Shown here piece after piece: positions 6,202-7,156 of a stretch of 7,156 nt of DNA; the first letter of the stretch is position 1; the number at the start of each line of letters is the position of its first letter. This DNA comes from Acidobacteriota bacterium. Lineage in GTDB: Bacteria; Acidobacteriota; UBA6911; RPQK01. The stretch is from positions 1 to 7,156 of the forward strand of contig RPQK01000390.1 in assembly GCA_003819755.1 (NCBI GenBank). Reading direction: 5' to 3'. A program made the translations under genes and the position numbers. A model generated the notes under the pieces. The model was not told the origin of the DNA, did no database searches, and saw only the letters and a program-made list of their open reading frames with translations.

Positions 6202-6985
6202 TGTCCTCCGGCCAGTGCGAGAAAACGGGTTCACACTCCTCGAAATCTCGTCGTCACAAGGGCATTTGGATTACCGGGAGCCAGAAGATCTGAAGCGCCT
6301 GTCGGTCCAACTCCGGGATCTCGGATTGGAACCATTCTCTTTCCATGGTCCTCTCTCGAACCATCTCGATCTGTCCTCGCAAGACGAAGGGCAGCGAGAG
6401 CGCTCCGTAGCGGAGTTGCTGCAAGCGGCCGAGGCGGCAGGGCGACTGGGAGCCGCCCATTTTGTCGTTCACCCCGGCCCCGAGCAGACCGGTCCGGTCG
6501 GCGAAGAACAACGTGGAGAGCGACTCGAACGGGCGGCGGAGGCGCTCGAGAAGATCCGGTCGCACTGCGCCAAGATCGGGGTGGTGCTGGTCTTGGAGAA
6601 CATGCTGCCCCACTTGTCCCTGGGGAAGACTGACGATCTCTTAAAGATCATCTCCGCCCTTGATGGCCAGGAGTTCGGGGTCTGCCTCGACACCGGTCAC
6701 GCCAACCTCGCCGGCGACATTTACGATTTGCCCGGACGTATCGGAAGTCGGCTCAAGATGCTTCACGCGCACGACAACCGGGGCAGGCACGACGATCATC
6801 TCGCACCGGGCCAAGGCAGGATCGATTGGCAGCTTCTGCTCGAACGTCTCGCGTCGCAGGGATTTGTCGGGCCGTTAATGCTCGAGTTGTCAGGTGAGAA
6901 CCATGATGAGCCGGGGCAACTCCTCCAAGAAGCCCAAGCCGGGCGGGAGGTGCTGGAAAGAATTCAACGGGGGTTGCAGCAGTGA
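6143..6985 (+). CDS. TIM-barrel protein of the endonuclease IV / xylose isomerase-like superfamily
   Basis: This 280-residue metal-dependent TIM barrel would usually be labelled sugar phosphate isomerase/epimerase. The first strand is VGLSTGSFY, so the ATG at 6143 is needed; AGGA (6133-6136) lies 6 nt before it, inside the primase gene. Likely metal ligands are H68 (SFHGPLSNHLDL), H110 (VVHPGP), E152 (VLENM), D183 and H186 (VCLDTGHAN), H208 (LHAHDN), D217 and H219 (DDHLAPGQG) and E248 (MLELSG). These match in order the nine zinc ligands of E. coli endonuclease IV (69, 109, 145, 179, 182, 216, 229, 231, 261), and the total length is close to its 285 residues. The loop between H186 and H208 is shorter. 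Many sugar isomerases share most of these motifs, including DxHLxPGxGxIDW, so the substrate may be a sugar or a DNA lesion. The 59-nt overlap with the primase gene implies coupled translation and favours a related role. Confidence 0.9.
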   Translation: MTNWPVGLSTGSFYRMSIFDVLRPVRENGFTLLEISSSQGHLDYREPEDLKRLSVQLRDLGLEPFSFHGPLSNHLDLSSQDEGQRERSVAELLQAAEAAGRLGAAHFVVHPGPEQTGPVGEEQRGERLERAAEALEKIRSHCAKIGVVLVLENMLPHLSLGKTDDLLKIISALDGQEFGVCLDTGHANLAGDIYDLPGRIGSRLKMLHAHDNRGRHDDHLAPGQGRIDWQLLLERLASQGFVGPLMLELSGENHDEPGQLLQEAQAGREVLERIQRGLQQ

Positions 6986-7119
6986 GTTATCCACGAATTT
7001 CCGCGAACTGAAACTGATTTCCGCGAATTAAGTTATCCACGAACCAACACGAACCAACACGAACAAAACCCAATGTTCGTATTGGTTCGTGTTGGTTCGT
7101 GGATAACTCGCTGCAACCC
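6971..7119. repeat. Hairpin repeat, copy 2, with competing stems
   Basis: The main stem pairs 7032-7064 with 7075-7107 (33 bp, one mismatch at C7058/A7081) around a 10-nt loop. Positions 7035-7067 match the 33-nt core of the first palindrome (2173-2205). The right arm can instead pair farther out: GCTGCAACCC (7110-7119) is the reverse complement of GGGTTGCAGC (6971-6980), the last codons of the TIM-barrel gene, and the match continues through GAGTTATCCACGAA near 6984-6997 after a 3-nt bulge. Between the alternatives lie two TTTCCGCGAA copies. The element is between genes that are probably convergent and may act as a transcription barrier, but no T run follows either arm. Confidence 0.9.
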
Positions 7120-7156
7120 TCACTTCTCGCTGAGTATCTCCAGAATCACCGAATTC
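7120..7156 (-). CDS. Possible 3' end of a convergent minus-strand gene (partial)
   Basis: On the minus strand one frame from the window edge reads NSVILEILSEK and stops at TGA (7122-7120). The composition is that of a plausible protein C-terminus, and the stop falls exactly at the edge of the hairpin repeat. Only 11 residues are visible, so no family can be given, and the reading frame may be chance. Confidence 0.35.
   Translation of the reverse strand, partial: NSVILEILSEK

Noticed and set aside
2139..7119. Composite transposon or CRISPR-like repeats
   Set aside because: There is no transposase and no target-site duplication seen, and the repeats are palindromic pairs without regular spacers, so neither label is supported.
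7151..7156. EcoRI site (GAATTC) exactly at the window end, suggesting a clone boundary
   Set aside because: Other GAATTC sites occur inside the window, for example near 2690, 5527 and 5935, and the left end has none, so this is probably coincidence.

Overview
The window is moderately GC-rich, tightly packed bacterial DNA. It carries one minus-strand gene (a membrane histidine kinase) and a plus-strand run of five ORFs, one of them very small. Long hairpin-forming repeats lie in two of the intergenic spaces. No rRNA, tRNA, transposase or CRISPR array is visible. The mix of a lipoprotein amidohydrolase, a 9-TM kinase, a possible leaderless promoter and repeated palindromes suits a soil or sediment bacterium. 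Acidobacteriota or a similar deep phylum is a guess; nothing here fixes the taxon.

Layout. Positions 1-80 hold a possible weak terminator. Positions 81-2042 (minus) encode an orphan sensor histidine kinase. Positions 2043-2351 form a divergent intergenic region with a decamer repeated three times, a nearly perfect 143-nt palindrome (2139-2281) and a plausible promoter. Then, all on the plus strand, come: a lipoprotein amidohydrolase of the YtcJ-like/Amidohydro_3 type (2352-4019); a RimJ/RimL-type GNAT acetyltransferase 12 nt later (4032-4598); a possible 20-residue membrane peptide starting right after the GNAT stop codon (4599-4661); a 482-residue protein that I read as an archaeo-eukaryotic primase (AEP) catalytic domain fused to a PriL-like iron-sulfur domain (4753-6201); and a TIM-barrel protein of the endonuclease IV/xylose isomerase superfamily (6143-6985) that overlaps the primase gene by 59 nt. 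Positions 6986-7119 hold a second hairpin built on the same 33-nt core as the first. The last 37 nt may be the 3' end of a convergent minus-strand gene.

How the genes may work together. The amidohydrolase and GNAT look like an ordinary co-transcribed metabolic pair. The most interesting part is the 3' half. The primase-like protein keeps the expected AEP motifs (DLD, GGRGHH, an IDIS acidic motif, then R-x-P-x-S-x(3)-K) and has C-terminal cysteines in an order and spacing resembling the 4Fe-4S domain of the large primase subunit. It is translationally coupled to a TIM-barrel protein in which all nine metal-ligand positions of endonuclease IV seem to have counterparts. A two-gene DNA repair or lesion-processing module is a reasonable hypothesis, but it rests on motif reading, not on a database search.
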